This document shows positions 34,621-42,704 of a stretch of DNA of 64,000 bases, piece by piece. The notes under the pieces were generated by a model. It had not been told where the DNA came from. It was given only the letters and a program-made list of their open reading frames with translations, and did no database searches. Location of the stretch: the NCBI GenBank assembly GCA_017938315.1, contig JAGBBV010000013.1, positions 1-64,000 on the forward strand, given 5' to 3'. Both the position numbers and the translations under genes were made by a program. Positions within the stretch are counted from its first letter, which is position 1. The number at the start of each line of letters is the position of its first letter. Origin of the DNA: Lachnospiraceae bacterium (GTDB lineage Bacteria; Bacillota; Clostridia; Lachnospirales; Lachnospiraceae).

Positions 34621-35179
34621 GTTTTTGTTTCCAACATTTATGGCACATAGCCATGTATTTATCGTTACCACCAAGGAATACCTGCTCTCCTTTGGTGACG
34701 ATATTACCCTGTTCGCCTATCCGTGCATTGACGGTGGCTTTGCGTCCGCAGGCACATACCATTTTTATTTCCGTAATGGAATCTGCAAGTTCCATAAGCC
34801 GCATGGAACCGGGGAAAAACCGGGTGTTAAAATCTGTGCGAAGTCCAAAACATAGTACGGGAAGATCTTCCTCGTCAACTAATCTGCGAAGCTCATCAAT
34901 TTGCTCGGGCGTAAAGAACTGTGATTCGTCTGCAATGATGACGTTATGCTTGCCGGCTTTTTTATATTCTTCTATAATGCTCTGCTTAGGAGTGATTACT
35001 TGTGCTTCCTTTACAATGCCGATACGGCTTTTGATAGTGCCGGCACCGTCTCTGGTATCAATACTGGGCTTGATGAGCCAAACAGTCATGCCCATTTCTT
35101 CATAATTGAATTTGGTAATGAGGGCTTGTGCCGATTTAGAGGAGCCCATAACTCCATATTTGAAATATAATTTTGCCAT
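34604..35179 (-). CDS. tdk: Thymidine kinase
   Basis: 191 residues of type II thymidine kinase, which phosphorylates thymidine to dTMP for salvage. The P-loop variant GVMGSSKSAQALI is near the start. VIIADESQFF (Walker B, catalytic Glu) lies near residue 85. FGLRTDF precedes the zinc ligands, CACG and CHKC. The start chosen, MAKLYFKYG, follows GGAGAAC; a 21-residue upstream extension has no ribosome site. Convergent with the nucleoside importer operon. Confidence 0.92.
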   Translation of the reverse strand: MAKLYFKYGVMGSSKSAQALITKFNYEEMGMTVWLIKPSIDTRDGAGTIKSRIGIVKEAQVITPKQSIIEEYKKAGKHNVIIADESQFFTPEQIDELRRLVDEEDLPVLCFGLRTDFNTRFFPGSMRLMELADSITEIKMVCACGRKATVNARIGEQGNIVTKGEQVFLGGNDKYMAMCHKCWKQKQTGDR

Positions 35180-35258
35180 GATGTTCTCCGTGCTGTATAG
35201 CTTGTTGTATAATGGTATCAATAGTACTTTACCATATAACATGAGATTTGTACAACTT

Positions 35259-35417
35259 TTACCGGATAGATGTACTTTTATGTTTTTGGAGATAATCCTT
35301 TAAAATCATATTTACAAATTGGCTAAAAGAGCGGTCGTCTTCTTCTGCCATTTTCTTTATTGCTTCTGCCACATCGCTGTCTAACGAGAGTGAGTATCTT
35401 TCTTTCAGTGGTTTCAT
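35259..35417 (-). CDS. Small ribbon-helix-helix (CopG-like) DNA-binding protein
   Basis: A 52-residue protein starting MKPLKERYSLSLDSDV, followed by AEAIKKMAEEDDRSF and SQFVNMILKDYLQKH. The strand-helix-helix order and the SFSQFVNMIL second helix are typical of CopG/Arc/MetJ folds. The ATG follows AAAGGAG at 8 bp. No toxin gene is adjacent, so it is either a lone repressor (possibly of itself or of the divergent GGDEF gene) or an orphan antitoxin. Confidence 0.75.
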   Translation of the reverse strand: MKPLKERYSLSLDSDVAEAIKKMAEEDDRSFSQFVNMILKDYLQKHKSTSIR

Positions 35418-35540
35418 AGTTGTCTGCTCCTTTTCCTACATTTTATCAAATGTTAATAATATTGTTGACCGGTTATGACAAATTATCATATAATCACAAA
35501 AGGTAATAATTCGTAACAATAAATGTTCCGAGAGAAATAA

Positions 35541-35569
35541 TTGAAAAACCGTGATAAATATACTATAAT
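35541..35569 (+). promoter_or_regulatory. Promoter of the GGDEF gene
   Basis: TTGAAA, a 17-bp spacer and a perfect TATAAT lie about 40 bp before the start. The AT-rich stretch between here and the RHH gene holds no further gene. Confidence 0.78.
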
Positions 35570-35607
35570 AATCCATAGTTATATATAAATGGCAGGGGTA
35601 GCATTTT

Positions 35608-37518
35608 ATGAAAAGAAAGATTGCAGTATGCGGTAATGGTTGGAGTAATGAATATTTAGAAATTGTAATGTCCGGTATCCGTAAATGTGCGGCAGAGAAT
35701 AATGCGGATGTTTTCTTTTTTCTGAATTATTCCGTAAATGATACAGAAGTCTATAAACACGTAGGAGATACTAATATCAATTCACTGCTTGAATGCGCAG
35801 AGTTTGATGGGATTATACTGCTTGCCAACACATTTCACCTGCAGTCCGAATTTGAATATTTATGCGACTTCGTAAAAGAAAAGAAGATACCGTCTGTCAG
35901 TTTGGAATATCACTTGCCGGATATTGATTTTTTGGGATCAGATAATTATTCAGGCATGTATGAACTTTGCAATCACTTAGTAGAGGATCACAATGTAAAG
36001 AATGTAATGTTTGTTAGCGGTCCTAAGGGGAATGCCGAGAGTGATAGCAGAAGAAAAGCATTGGAGGATGCACTTTCAAAGAAAAATTTGTCTTTGAAAG
36101 ATGAAAACATTTTATACTGTAACTGGAACTATTATGAGGTAGAACCAAAACTGACAGAATGGCTTAATGAACACGCTGAGTTACCGGATGTGGTTGTCTG
36201 TGCAAATGATGTTATGGCGATGGCAGCCTGTTCTACACTTGAAAACAATGGTATCACTGTGCCGGATGACGTAAAGCTTACAGGATTTGATCATTTGCTT
36301 TCTGTAAGAAGCTATTACCCTACCATTGCTACAGTAGACAGAAACTGGGATGATATGGGATACCAGGGAATGCAGTATCTGCTTGATAAAATTGACGGGA
36401 AACCATCTGTACCGTCTAAGTATATTGATTCTAAAGCAGTGACCGGAGAAAGTTGCGGCTGTATGAATCATGGGAACAAGAAAAGAGGCGGACGAATCAG
36501 AGAAAACAGAGTGTATGCCAACTATGTGGAAAACTCTTTTTGGGTGGGACATCTGTGTGACATAGCCGACAATATATCCCTTATTTCATCAGAACATGAT
36601 TTCCACGTTTCCGTAAATGAATTCTTTCATAATAATCATGAATATGAGGGAAATGAATTTTACATTTGCCTGGTGGAAAATTTCTTTCAGACCCTGAAGG
36701 GTACGGCACTGTTAAAAAAGTCGGGATATCCGGATAGAATGAATGTGATATGTGGGCTAAAGGATGGAAAACCTAAGGAGCAGACTTACATAGAAACAAA
36801 GAACTTAGTACCCGGTTACGATGAGGAAGGGGAGAGTGGAAGAGTATATGTATTTCTTCCGTTATACAGTATAGAAGGCAGTTACGGATACGTGGTCTTC
36901 GGAGATGAACTTCCCATTATTTATAATTATTGTATGTACAACTGGGTCAGATCCGTTGTACAGGGATTAAGCCGTTTGAGACAAAATATGATTATTGCAG
37001 ATTTGCATGACCAGCTTACCCGGTTATCTGTTACAGACGGTCTTACAGGTGTGTATAACCGGACCGGATGTGAAAAGGTTGCATATCCTTATCTTGAGCA
37101 GTGCCATGAGCAGGGAAGGAATGCAGTGCTTATCTTTGCAGATATCAATAAAATGAAAGTCATTAATGATAAATACGGACATTTACATGGAGATACTGCA
37201 ATCAGCACAGTGGCAAACGTAATTCATGAGACACTGGGAGAAGGCTGGATAGTGGTACGCTATGGCGGCGATGAATTTTTGATGGTTGGAGAATATGTAG
37301 ATGAGCAACAGATAGAGGAAGCCATACAGACCATCAACAAGAGACTGGAAGAAAAGGTAATTCAAATGAAATTGCCATATCCATTAAAGGCCGGTATCGG
37401 ATATTTTGTAGTAAATGCAAATGAGAAATTGGATTTATCCGAGTGCTTAAAGAAAGCAGATGAAGCTATGTATCTGATGAAGAAACGTCAGCATGAGGAA
37501 ATGAACAAAGAAATTTAG
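35608..37518 (+). CDS. Cytoplasmic diguanylate cyclase with LacI-type sensor domain
   Basis: 636 residues and no membrane segment or DNA-binding helix-turn-helix. Residues 1-285 are a periplasmic-binding/LacI-type ligand domain (VMSGIRKCAAENNADVFFFL, FDGIILLANTF, VVVCANDVMAMAA, VKLTGFDHLLSV). A middle region of about 170 residues may be GAF-like. Residues 470-632 are a GGDEF domain with an intact GGDEF at 553-557, so it should make c-di-GMP from two GTP. The inhibitory RxxD I-site is absent (GEGW at that position), so product feedback may be weak. The ligand is probably a sugar or other small molecule inside the cell. A c-di-GMP riboswitch candidate lies 11 kb downstream. Confidence 0.85.
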   Translation: MKRKIAVCGNGWSNEYLEIVMSGIRKCAAENNADVFFFLNYSVNDTEVYKHVGDTNINSLLECAEFDGIILLANTFHLQSEFEYLCDFVKEKKIPSVSLEYHLPDIDFLGSDNYSGMYELCNHLVEDHNVKNVMFVSGPKGNAESDSRRKALEDALSKKNLSLKDENILYCNWNYYEVEPKLTEWLNEHAELPDVVVCANDVMAMAACSTLENNGITVPDDVKLTGFDHLLSVRSYYPTIATVDRNWDDMGYQGMQYLLDKIDGKPSVPSKYIDSKAVTGESCGCMNHGNKKRGGRIRENRVYANYVENSFWVGHLCDIADNISLISSEHDFHVSVNEFFHNNHEYEGNEFYICLVENFFQTLKGTALLKKSGYPDRMNVICGLKDGKPKEQTYIETKNLVPGYDEEGESGRVYVFLPLYSIEGSYGYVVFGDELPIIYNYCMYNWVRSVVQGLSRLRQNMIIADLHDQLTRLSVTDGLTGVYNRTGCEKVAYPYLEQCHEQGRNAVLIFADINKMKVINDKYGHLHGDTAISTVANVIHETLGEGWIVVRYGGDEFLMVGEYVDEQQIEEAIQTINKRLEEKVIQMKLPYPLKAGIGYFVVNANEKLDLSECLKKADEAMYLMKKRQHEEMNKEI

Positions 37519-37533
37519 AGAAAACATTTAAAA

Positions 37534-37561
37534 GGGCAATCGCAAAGGCGGTTGCTTTTTT
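37534..37561 (+). terminator. Terminator of the GGDEF gene
   Basis: GCAATCGC and GCGGTTGC form an 8-bp stem with wobble pairs and a 4-nt loop, followed by six Ts. Confidence 0.85.
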
Positions 37562-37564
37562 GTA

Positions 37565-37593
37565 TTGCAATATGTGCATAAAAATAATAATAT
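37565..37593 (+). promoter_or_regulatory. Promoter of the DUF885-mscL operon
   Basis: TTGCAA and TAATAT are separated by 17 bp, directly after the terminator and about 45 bp before the chosen start codon. Confidence 0.55.
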
Positions 37594-37637
37594 TATTTAT
37601 GGACTTAATTTTGTGTGAAAGAGGTAGATGGCATAAC

Positions 37638-39419
37638 ATGGAAAACGAACAAAAAAAGAATAAAAAATGGATAATAATAGCAGGATGTCTTCTGACACTA
37701 CTAATTGTTTTGGCAGTAGGTATCATGGGCTGGCAGAACTATCAAAAAGGCCCCGCAGCTTTTGATGCGTATATGGATGAACTCTTTAAAAATGAGATAA
37801 CCGCCAATACCATTAATTTACATTATACGTTGGCTTATCCCGAAGACTATGGAATTGAGGATTATGAAGTTTCCTTGGGAGATTATTCCCTGGAGAAAAT
37901 GAAAGAAAGCTATTCTGAAATGGAAGAACTTAAGGAAGAATTATCAGCTTTTGACAGAAACCGTCTATCCGAGGAACAGAAACTTACTTATGATATTGTT
38001 CTCAATTATCTGGAAACGGAACTTGAGGCAGAAGACTTACTTCTTTATTCCGAAATATTGGGACCGACTACGGGATATCAGGCACAGCTTCCGGTGCTCC
38101 TTGCCGAATATACATTCCGGACAGAACAGGATATTAAAGACTATTTGGAACTTGTTGCCCTGGTGGATGATATTGCAGAGCAAATTATCGAATTTGAGGA
38201 AGAAAAGTCAGAGGCCGGTTTGTTTATGGCGGATTATGCGGCAGATGCAATTATTGCACAATGCGAGGAGTTTATAGCAAACCCGGAAGATAATTACATG
38301 ATAGAAGTCTTTAACGATAAGATTGATGCATTTGAAGGACTTTCAGAGGAAAAGAAAGCAGAGTACTGTGAAAAAAATAAAGAACTTATCACTACGGAAG
38401 TGGTGGATGGTTATGAAACTTTTATTGAGGGATTAACCGACCTAAAAGGGACAGGGACCAATGAACTTGGTCTGTGCTACTATGAAGACGGAAAAGATTA
38501 CTATGAATATCTGGTATGCGCCGGTACAGGTTCAGATAAATCCATAAAAAAACTGGCAAAGGAAACAGAAGCGTTCCTAAGCGATTATATGCAGGAACTG
38601 CAAATGGCTTATTTGGAGAAACCGGAAATTCTTACAGACTTAATGTTCTATGAGTTTGAGGAAGTGGAACCGGCACAGGCACTTGAAGATTTGGCAGAAA
38701 AGATAGAAGAAGATTTCCCCACGCCGCCGGATGTGGAATATACCATTAAGTATGTACATTCTTCTATGGAAGAAAATTTAAGCCCGGCATTTTATTTGAC
38801 ACCCCCTGTTGATGATTTTGAAGGAAACACTATCTATATTAATAAGAAGTATACGGAAGGTGACAGTGCGGGAACCATGAACCTTTATACTACTTTGGCA
38901 CATGAAGGTTATCCGGGGCATTTATATCAGAATGTGTATACGGCATCCTGTGATTTACCACTTGTAAGGAACCTATTTTCCACCACCGGTTATTCGGAAG
39001 GGTGGGCTACTTATGTAGAACACGAATATGGTTACCGGTATGCAGGGATGGAGGAACCGCTGGCAAGCCTGTATGCAGGAAATAATGCCACCAGCCTGGC
39101 ATTGAGTGCTTATCTTGATATGAAAATTCATTATGACGGCTGGAATCGGGAGGAAGTATATGAATATCTTGCCTCTTATGGTGTGGCTGACAAAGAAGCC
39201 GCAGATGAAATTTTCGAGTATATTGTGGAAGAGCCTGCCAATTATATGAACTATTTTATCGGCTATTTAGAGATATTGGATTTAAGGGAAGAAGCCGAGG
39301 AGGAATTGGGAAAAGACTTTGACAGTAAGGATTTTCATGAATTTATGATGAGCATTGGGCCGGCACCCTTTGGCATCATTGAAGAATATATGGAAACATG
39401 GATGGAAGAACAAAAGTAA
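37638..39419 (+). CDS. DUF885 family membrane-anchored putative metallopeptidase
   Basis: 593 residues. A single N-terminal membrane helix (about residues 12-33, IIIAGCLLTLLIVLAVGIMG) anchors a large outside domain. The core motif TLAHEGYPGHLYQ at about residue 422, plus later YSEGWATYVEHEYG, is the DUF885 signature and resembles a zinc peptidase site (HE...H...E). Family members are thought to be peptidases, but activity is rarely shown. An upstream extension of 26 residues lies over the promoter and is rejected. First gene of a run including mscL and a thioesterase. Confidence 0.84.
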   Translation: MENEQKKNKKWIIIAGCLLTLLIVLAVGIMGWQNYQKGPAAFDAYMDELFKNEITANTINLHYTLAYPEDYGIEDYEVSLGDYSLEKMKESYSEMEELKEELSAFDRNRLSEEQKLTYDIVLNYLETELEAEDLLLYSEILGPTTGYQAQLPVLLAEYTFRTEQDIKDYLELVALVDDIAEQIIEFEEEKSEAGLFMADYAADAIIAQCEEFIANPEDNYMIEVFNDKIDAFEGLSEEKKAEYCEKNKELITTEVVDGYETFIEGLTDLKGTGTNELGLCYYEDGKDYYEYLVCAGTGSDKSIKKLAKETEAFLSDYMQELQMAYLEKPEILTDLMFYEFEEVEPAQALEDLAEKIEEDFPTPPDVEYTIKYVHSSMEENLSPAFYLTPPVDDFEGNTIYINKKYTEGDSAGTMNLYTTLAHEGYPGHLYQNVYTASCDLPLVRNLFSTTGYSEGWATYVEHEYGYRYAGMEEPLASLYAGNNATSLALSAYLDMKIHYDGWNREEVYEYLASYGVADKEAADEIFEYIVEEPANYMNYFIGYLEILDLREEAEEELGKDFDSKDFHEFMMSIGPAPFGIIEEYMETWMEEQK

Positions 39420-39434
39420 AAATGGAGGTACACA

Positions 39435-39833
39435 ATGAAAAAGTTTTTGAATGAATTTAAGCAGTTTGCCCTGCGAGGCAACGTAATGGACATGGCAATC
39501 GGTATTATTATCGGTGGCGCTTTTACAGGAATCGTAACATCCCTTACGGACAATTTTATTAATCCTGTATTAAATGTGCTGATGGGACAGGCGACATACA
39601 CAACAGCTGATGTAAAGCTGTTTGCATCTGCATTTCTGGCAGCAGTTGTGAATTTCATTATCACTGCATTTATTTTATTCTGCTTAATTAAGGCTATGAA
39701 TAAGATGCTCACCATTGGAAAGAAAAAGGAAGAGCCTGCAGCGCCTACAACCAAGACATGCCCTTATTGCAAGAGCGAAATAGCCATAGAAGCAACCAGA
39801 TGTGCACACTGTACTTCAGAATTAACCGAATAG
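39435..39833 (+). CDS. mscL: Large-conductance mechanosensitive channel with C-terminal zinc ribbon
   Basis: 132 residues. Residues 1-95 are a normal MscL: KFLNEFKQFALRGNVMDMA, helix 1 with IGIIIGGAFTGIVTSL, NFINPVL, and helix 2 VNFIITAFILFCLIKAMNKM. The channel opens under membrane tension as an osmotic safety valve. The usual C-terminal helical bundle is replaced or followed by TCPYCKSEIAIEATRCAHC, a four-cysteine zinc ribbon (CPxC and CxxC). Its effect on assembly or gating is unknown. It lies 15 bp after the DUF885 gene. Confidence 0.92.
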   Translation: MKKFLNEFKQFALRGNVMDMAIGIIIGGAFTGIVTSLTDNFINPVLNVLMGQATYTTADVKLFASAFLAAVVNFIITAFILFCLIKAMNKMLTIGKKKEEPAAPTTKTCPYCKSEIAIEATRCAHCTSELTE

Positions 39834-39844
39834 GAAGAGAAAAA

Positions 39845-40246
39845 ATGGAAGAGAAACAGCGTACAATTGAAGAAGTGAGAGAAATATTTGCCAATGATAA
39901 GTTTGCCACAGAAAATGGTGCGGTTATTGAAGAAATAGGTGAACTTTATGCCAAGTGCAGTATTACCTTGGGTGATATCCATAAAAATGCCATGGGCGGT
40001 GTTATGGGTGGCGTATATTTTACCTTGGCAGACTTTGCTTTTGCAGTCGCGGCAAACTGGAAAAAGATGGGAACGGTATCTATCAATGCAACAATTTCTT
40101 ATATGGGTAAGGCAAGGGGCGAAAAGATTATAGCAGAAGCTTTTTGCTTAAAGAACGGAAAAACCACCGCACATTATAACGTAGAAGTAAAAGATGAAAT
40201 GAAAAATCCCATAGCCGTGGTTACGATTACGGGATATCATGTATAA
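39845..40246 (+). CDS. PaaI-type hotdog-fold thioesterase
   Basis: 133 residues of the 4HBT/PaaI family. The hotdog helix and following strand read NAMGGVMGGVYFTLADFAFAV; next come STVS-like TVSINATISYMGKARG and TAHYNVEVKD. Such enzymes hydrolyse acyl-CoA thioesters. The start is the ATG after GGAAGAG; upstream frames overlap mscL out of frame. Probably the third gene of the DUF885-mscL transcript. Confidence 0.83.
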   Translation: MEEKQRTIEEVREIFANDKFATENGAVIEEIGELYAKCSITLGDIHKNAMGGVMGGVYFTLADFAFAVAANWKKMGTVSINATISYMGKARGEKIIAEAFCLKNGKTTAHYNVEVKDEMKNPIAVVTITGYHV

Positions 40247-40248
40247 TT

Positions 40249-40719
40249 TTATAAAATGGTTTCCATTCCAATCTTTTGGGGGTTAAGACCGCAGGATTCA
40301 TAAAATTTCATGGCAGGTTCATTTAAACTCCATACATTTAAGGTTACATTGTAGCAACCATGGCCTTTTGCAAAGGAGATGACAGCGTCATAGAGCTTTT
40401 TGCCGATATGTTGTCCCCGGAGATTTTCGTCCACGCAAAGGTCATCAATATAGAGAGTTTTCACATCAGTTAGAATATTGTTGTTTATGTGCTGCTGGAA
40501 GATGCAAAAGGCATAGCCTAAAACATTGTCTTTTTCATCTGTTGCAACCAGAATGGGACGCAAATCGTCTTTAATGATGTCGGAAAGTTCTGCGTCGGTG
40601 TATTTTTTTGCACCGTATTTGAACAAATCAGGACGTCCCCTGTGATGGACTAAGCATACCTGCATAAGGAGGTTGTTAATGCCGTCCATATCTTTTAAAC
40701 ATGCTCTTCTGATATTCAT
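40249..40719 (-). CDS. GNAT family N-acetyltransferase
   Basis: 156 residues with the GNAT fold. IRRACLKDMDGINNLL opens the domain, YIDDLCVDENLRGQHIGKKL supplies the acetyl-CoA binding RGQHIG loop (Q/RxxGxG/A), and NVWSLNEPAMKFYESCGL is the usual C-terminal motif. The acceptor may be a protein N-terminus, an amine or an antibiotic; nothing here decides. Single gene, convergent with the thioesterase with only 2 bp between the stops. Confidence 0.86.
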   Translation of the reverse strand: MNIRRACLKDMDGINNLLMQVCLVHHRGRPDLFKYGAKKYTDAELSDIIKDDLRPILVATDEKDNVLGYAFCIFQQHINNNILTDVKTLYIDDLCVDENLRGQHIGKKLYDAVISFAKGHGCYNVTLNVWSLNEPAMKFYESCGLNPQKIGMETIL

Positions 40720-40847
40720 GTATGAAACCTCTCTTTCTAAAGCTGTTTTTGATTATATCACATTTTATGGTAAGACAACAGCTACAGAGGAGAAATATGT
40801 TAAGTTTATTAGTAAGAAGTGTGCATTCTTTTTAAAGTATGCCGACC

Positions 40848-40876
40848 TTGCAAAGTAGAAGAAAAATATGTATAAT
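40848..40876 (+). promoter_or_regulatory. Promoter of aspS
   Basis: TTGCAA, a 17-bp spacer and a perfect TATAAT, 38 bp before the aspS start. The short leader excludes a T-box and supports the downstream ATG. Confidence 0.8.
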
Positions 40877-40913
40877 CAATGACGGTAGATTAATTAACGA
40901 TAAAGGAGTCACT

Positions 40914-42683
40914 ATGGTACAGTCAAGAACACATAATTGTAATCAGTTAAGAATTTCTGACGCAGGTCAGGAGGTTACGATTGTCGGCTGGTATGACAAT
41001 ATGCGTAAAGTCAGCAAAAATCTCGGATTTTTGATTCTTCGCGATTTTTACGGTGTTACCCAGGTCGTAATCGAAACAGAAGAAATGATGGCGAAGTTAA
41101 ACGGAGTGAACAATGAGTCCACTCTTTCCATTACCGGTATTGTAAGAGAACGTTCCAGCAAAAACGATTCCCTTCCTACAGGTGAAATAGAAGTAGTTCC
41201 TCAGGAGATTGAAATTTTAGGTAAGTGTATCTACAACGAACTTCCCTTTGAAATCAACCGTTCTAAGGAAGCAGATGAGACGACCAGATTAAAATACAGG
41301 TACCTTGATTTAAGAAACCCTGAGGTGAAGAGCAAAATTGTGCTTCGAAGCAAAATTGTTGCTGAAATCAGAAAGAGCATGACAGAGCATGACTTTTTGG
41401 AAATCACAACACCGATTTTGACCTGTTCTTCCCCGGAAGGAGCAAGAGACTATTTAGTGCCGTCCAGAAATCATCCGGGCAAGTTTTATGCCCTTCCTCA
41501 GGCACCTCAGCAGTTCAAGCAGCTGCTTATGACATCCGGATTTGACAGATATTTCCAGGTGGCACCCTGCTTTAGGGATGAGGATGCCCGTGCAGACCGT
41601 TCTCCCGGCGAATTTTATCAGCTGGATATGGAAATGGCATTTGCCAGTCAGGAAGATGTATTTGGGGTAATCGAGGACGTGCTTCCCCCTATTTTTGCAA
41701 AATACGGCAAGTATCAGACCGCATCTACTGCTCCTTTTGCAAGAATCGCTTACAAGGAGGCAATGGATAAATACGGTTCCGATAAGCCCGATCTTCGTAT
41801 TGATTTGGTACTTCAGGATGCTACGGCATGTATGGCTGACTGCGGTTTCGGTCCTTTTGAGGGACAGACTGTTAAGGCAATTGTTGTTGATAAATTTAAC
41901 GGAACAAGAAAAGTAATTGACAAGCTTTGTGCAGATGTGGAAGTACAGTGCGGACACAAAGTATATTGGTTTAGATTAGATGAAAACGGAGAACTTGTGG
42001 GTGGTATTTCCAAGTTCTTACAGGAAAGAAAACAGCAGGTTATCGATGCTCTGGGATTAAAGAGCGGAGATTTTGTAGGACTTTCTGCAGGCAAACTGTT
42101 TGAGGCACAAAAGACCGCAGGTGTGCTGCGCCGCTTCTTAGGTGCAATTTGTCCTGAGCATATGAAGACAGAATGCTATGAATTCTGCTGGATTGTAGAC
42201 TTCCCTATGTATGAAATCGGAGAAGAAAGCGGAGAACTTGAATTCTGCCATAATCCTTTCTCCATGCCTCAGGGCGGGATGGATGCACTTATGAATCAGG
42301 AACCGTTAGATATCCTTGCATATCAGTATGACCTGGTATGTAACGGTGTGGAATTATCCTCAGGTGCGGTTCGTAACCATAACCCGGAAATCATGGTAAA
42401 GGCTTTTGAAATGGTTGGCCTTGGCGAAGAAGACGTAAAAGCAAAATTCCCTGCTATGTACAATGCATTCTGCTACGGTGCACCTCCTCATGCAGGTATT
42501 GCACCCGGTGTGGACCGTATGGTAATGCTCATTGCCGGTGAGGAAAGCATTAGAGAGATTATTCCTTTCCCCATGAACAAGACCGCACAGGATGTCATGA
42601 TGGGAGCACCTTCTACTGTGGACGAAAAGCAGCTTAAGGATGTGCATATCAAGATTGATATTGAAAAGGAAGATAACGAATAA
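40914..42683 (+). CDS. aspS: Aspartate--tRNA ligase
   Basis: 589 residues, class II bacterial-type AspRS that charges tRNA-Asp. An N-terminal OB anticodon-binding domain contains VTIVGWYDNMRKVSKNLGF. The catalytic core has motif 2 around CFRDEDARADRSPGEFYQLD and motif 3 GIAPGVDRMVML. The bacterial GAD insertion domain lies between about residues 285 and 415. Whether it is discriminating or non-discriminating is not evident. The start after AAAGGAG, with a promoter just upstream, is preferred over a 25-residue extension. Unlike in Bacillus, hisS is not adjacent. RsmF-like follows after 21 bp. Confidence 0.95.
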   Translation: MVQSRTHNCNQLRISDAGQEVTIVGWYDNMRKVSKNLGFLILRDFYGVTQVVIETEEMMAKLNGVNNESTLSITGIVRERSSKNDSLPTGEIEVVPQEIEILGKCIYNELPFEINRSKEADETTRLKYRYLDLRNPEVKSKIVLRSKIVAEIRKSMTEHDFLEITTPILTCSSPEGARDYLVPSRNHPGKFYALPQAPQQFKQLLMTSGFDRYFQVAPCFRDEDARADRSPGEFYQLDMEMAFASQEDVFGVIEDVLPPIFAKYGKYQTASTAPFARIAYKEAMDKYGSDKPDLRIDLVLQDATACMADCGFGPFEGQTVKAIVVDKFNGTRKVIDKLCADVEVQCGHKVYWFRLDENGELVGGISKFLQERKQQVIDALGLKSGDFVGLSAGKLFEAQKTAGVLRRFLGAICPEHMKTECYEFCWIVDFPMYEIGEESGELEFCHNPFSMPQGGMDALMNQEPLDILAYQYDLVCNGVELSSGAVRNHNPEIMVKAFEMVGLGEEDVKAKFPAMYNAFCYGAPPHAGIAPGVDRMVMLIAGEESIREIIPFPMNKTAQDVMMGAPSTVDEKQLKDVHIKIDIEKEDNE

Positions 42684-42704
42684 GAGATATAAGAGGTGTG
42701 ATAT

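Noticed and set aside
40720-40913. T-box riboswitch ahead of aspS
   Set aside because: The promoter leaves a leader of only about 30 bases; no T-box core sequence or antiterminator is present.
40839-40913. Upstream extension of AspRS by 25 residues
   Set aside because: It runs across a consensus promoter; the ATG after AAAGGAG gives the normal AspRS N-terminus. Similar extensions of nrdD, DUF885, tdk, the thioesterase and the alpha homologue were dropped for the same kind of reason.
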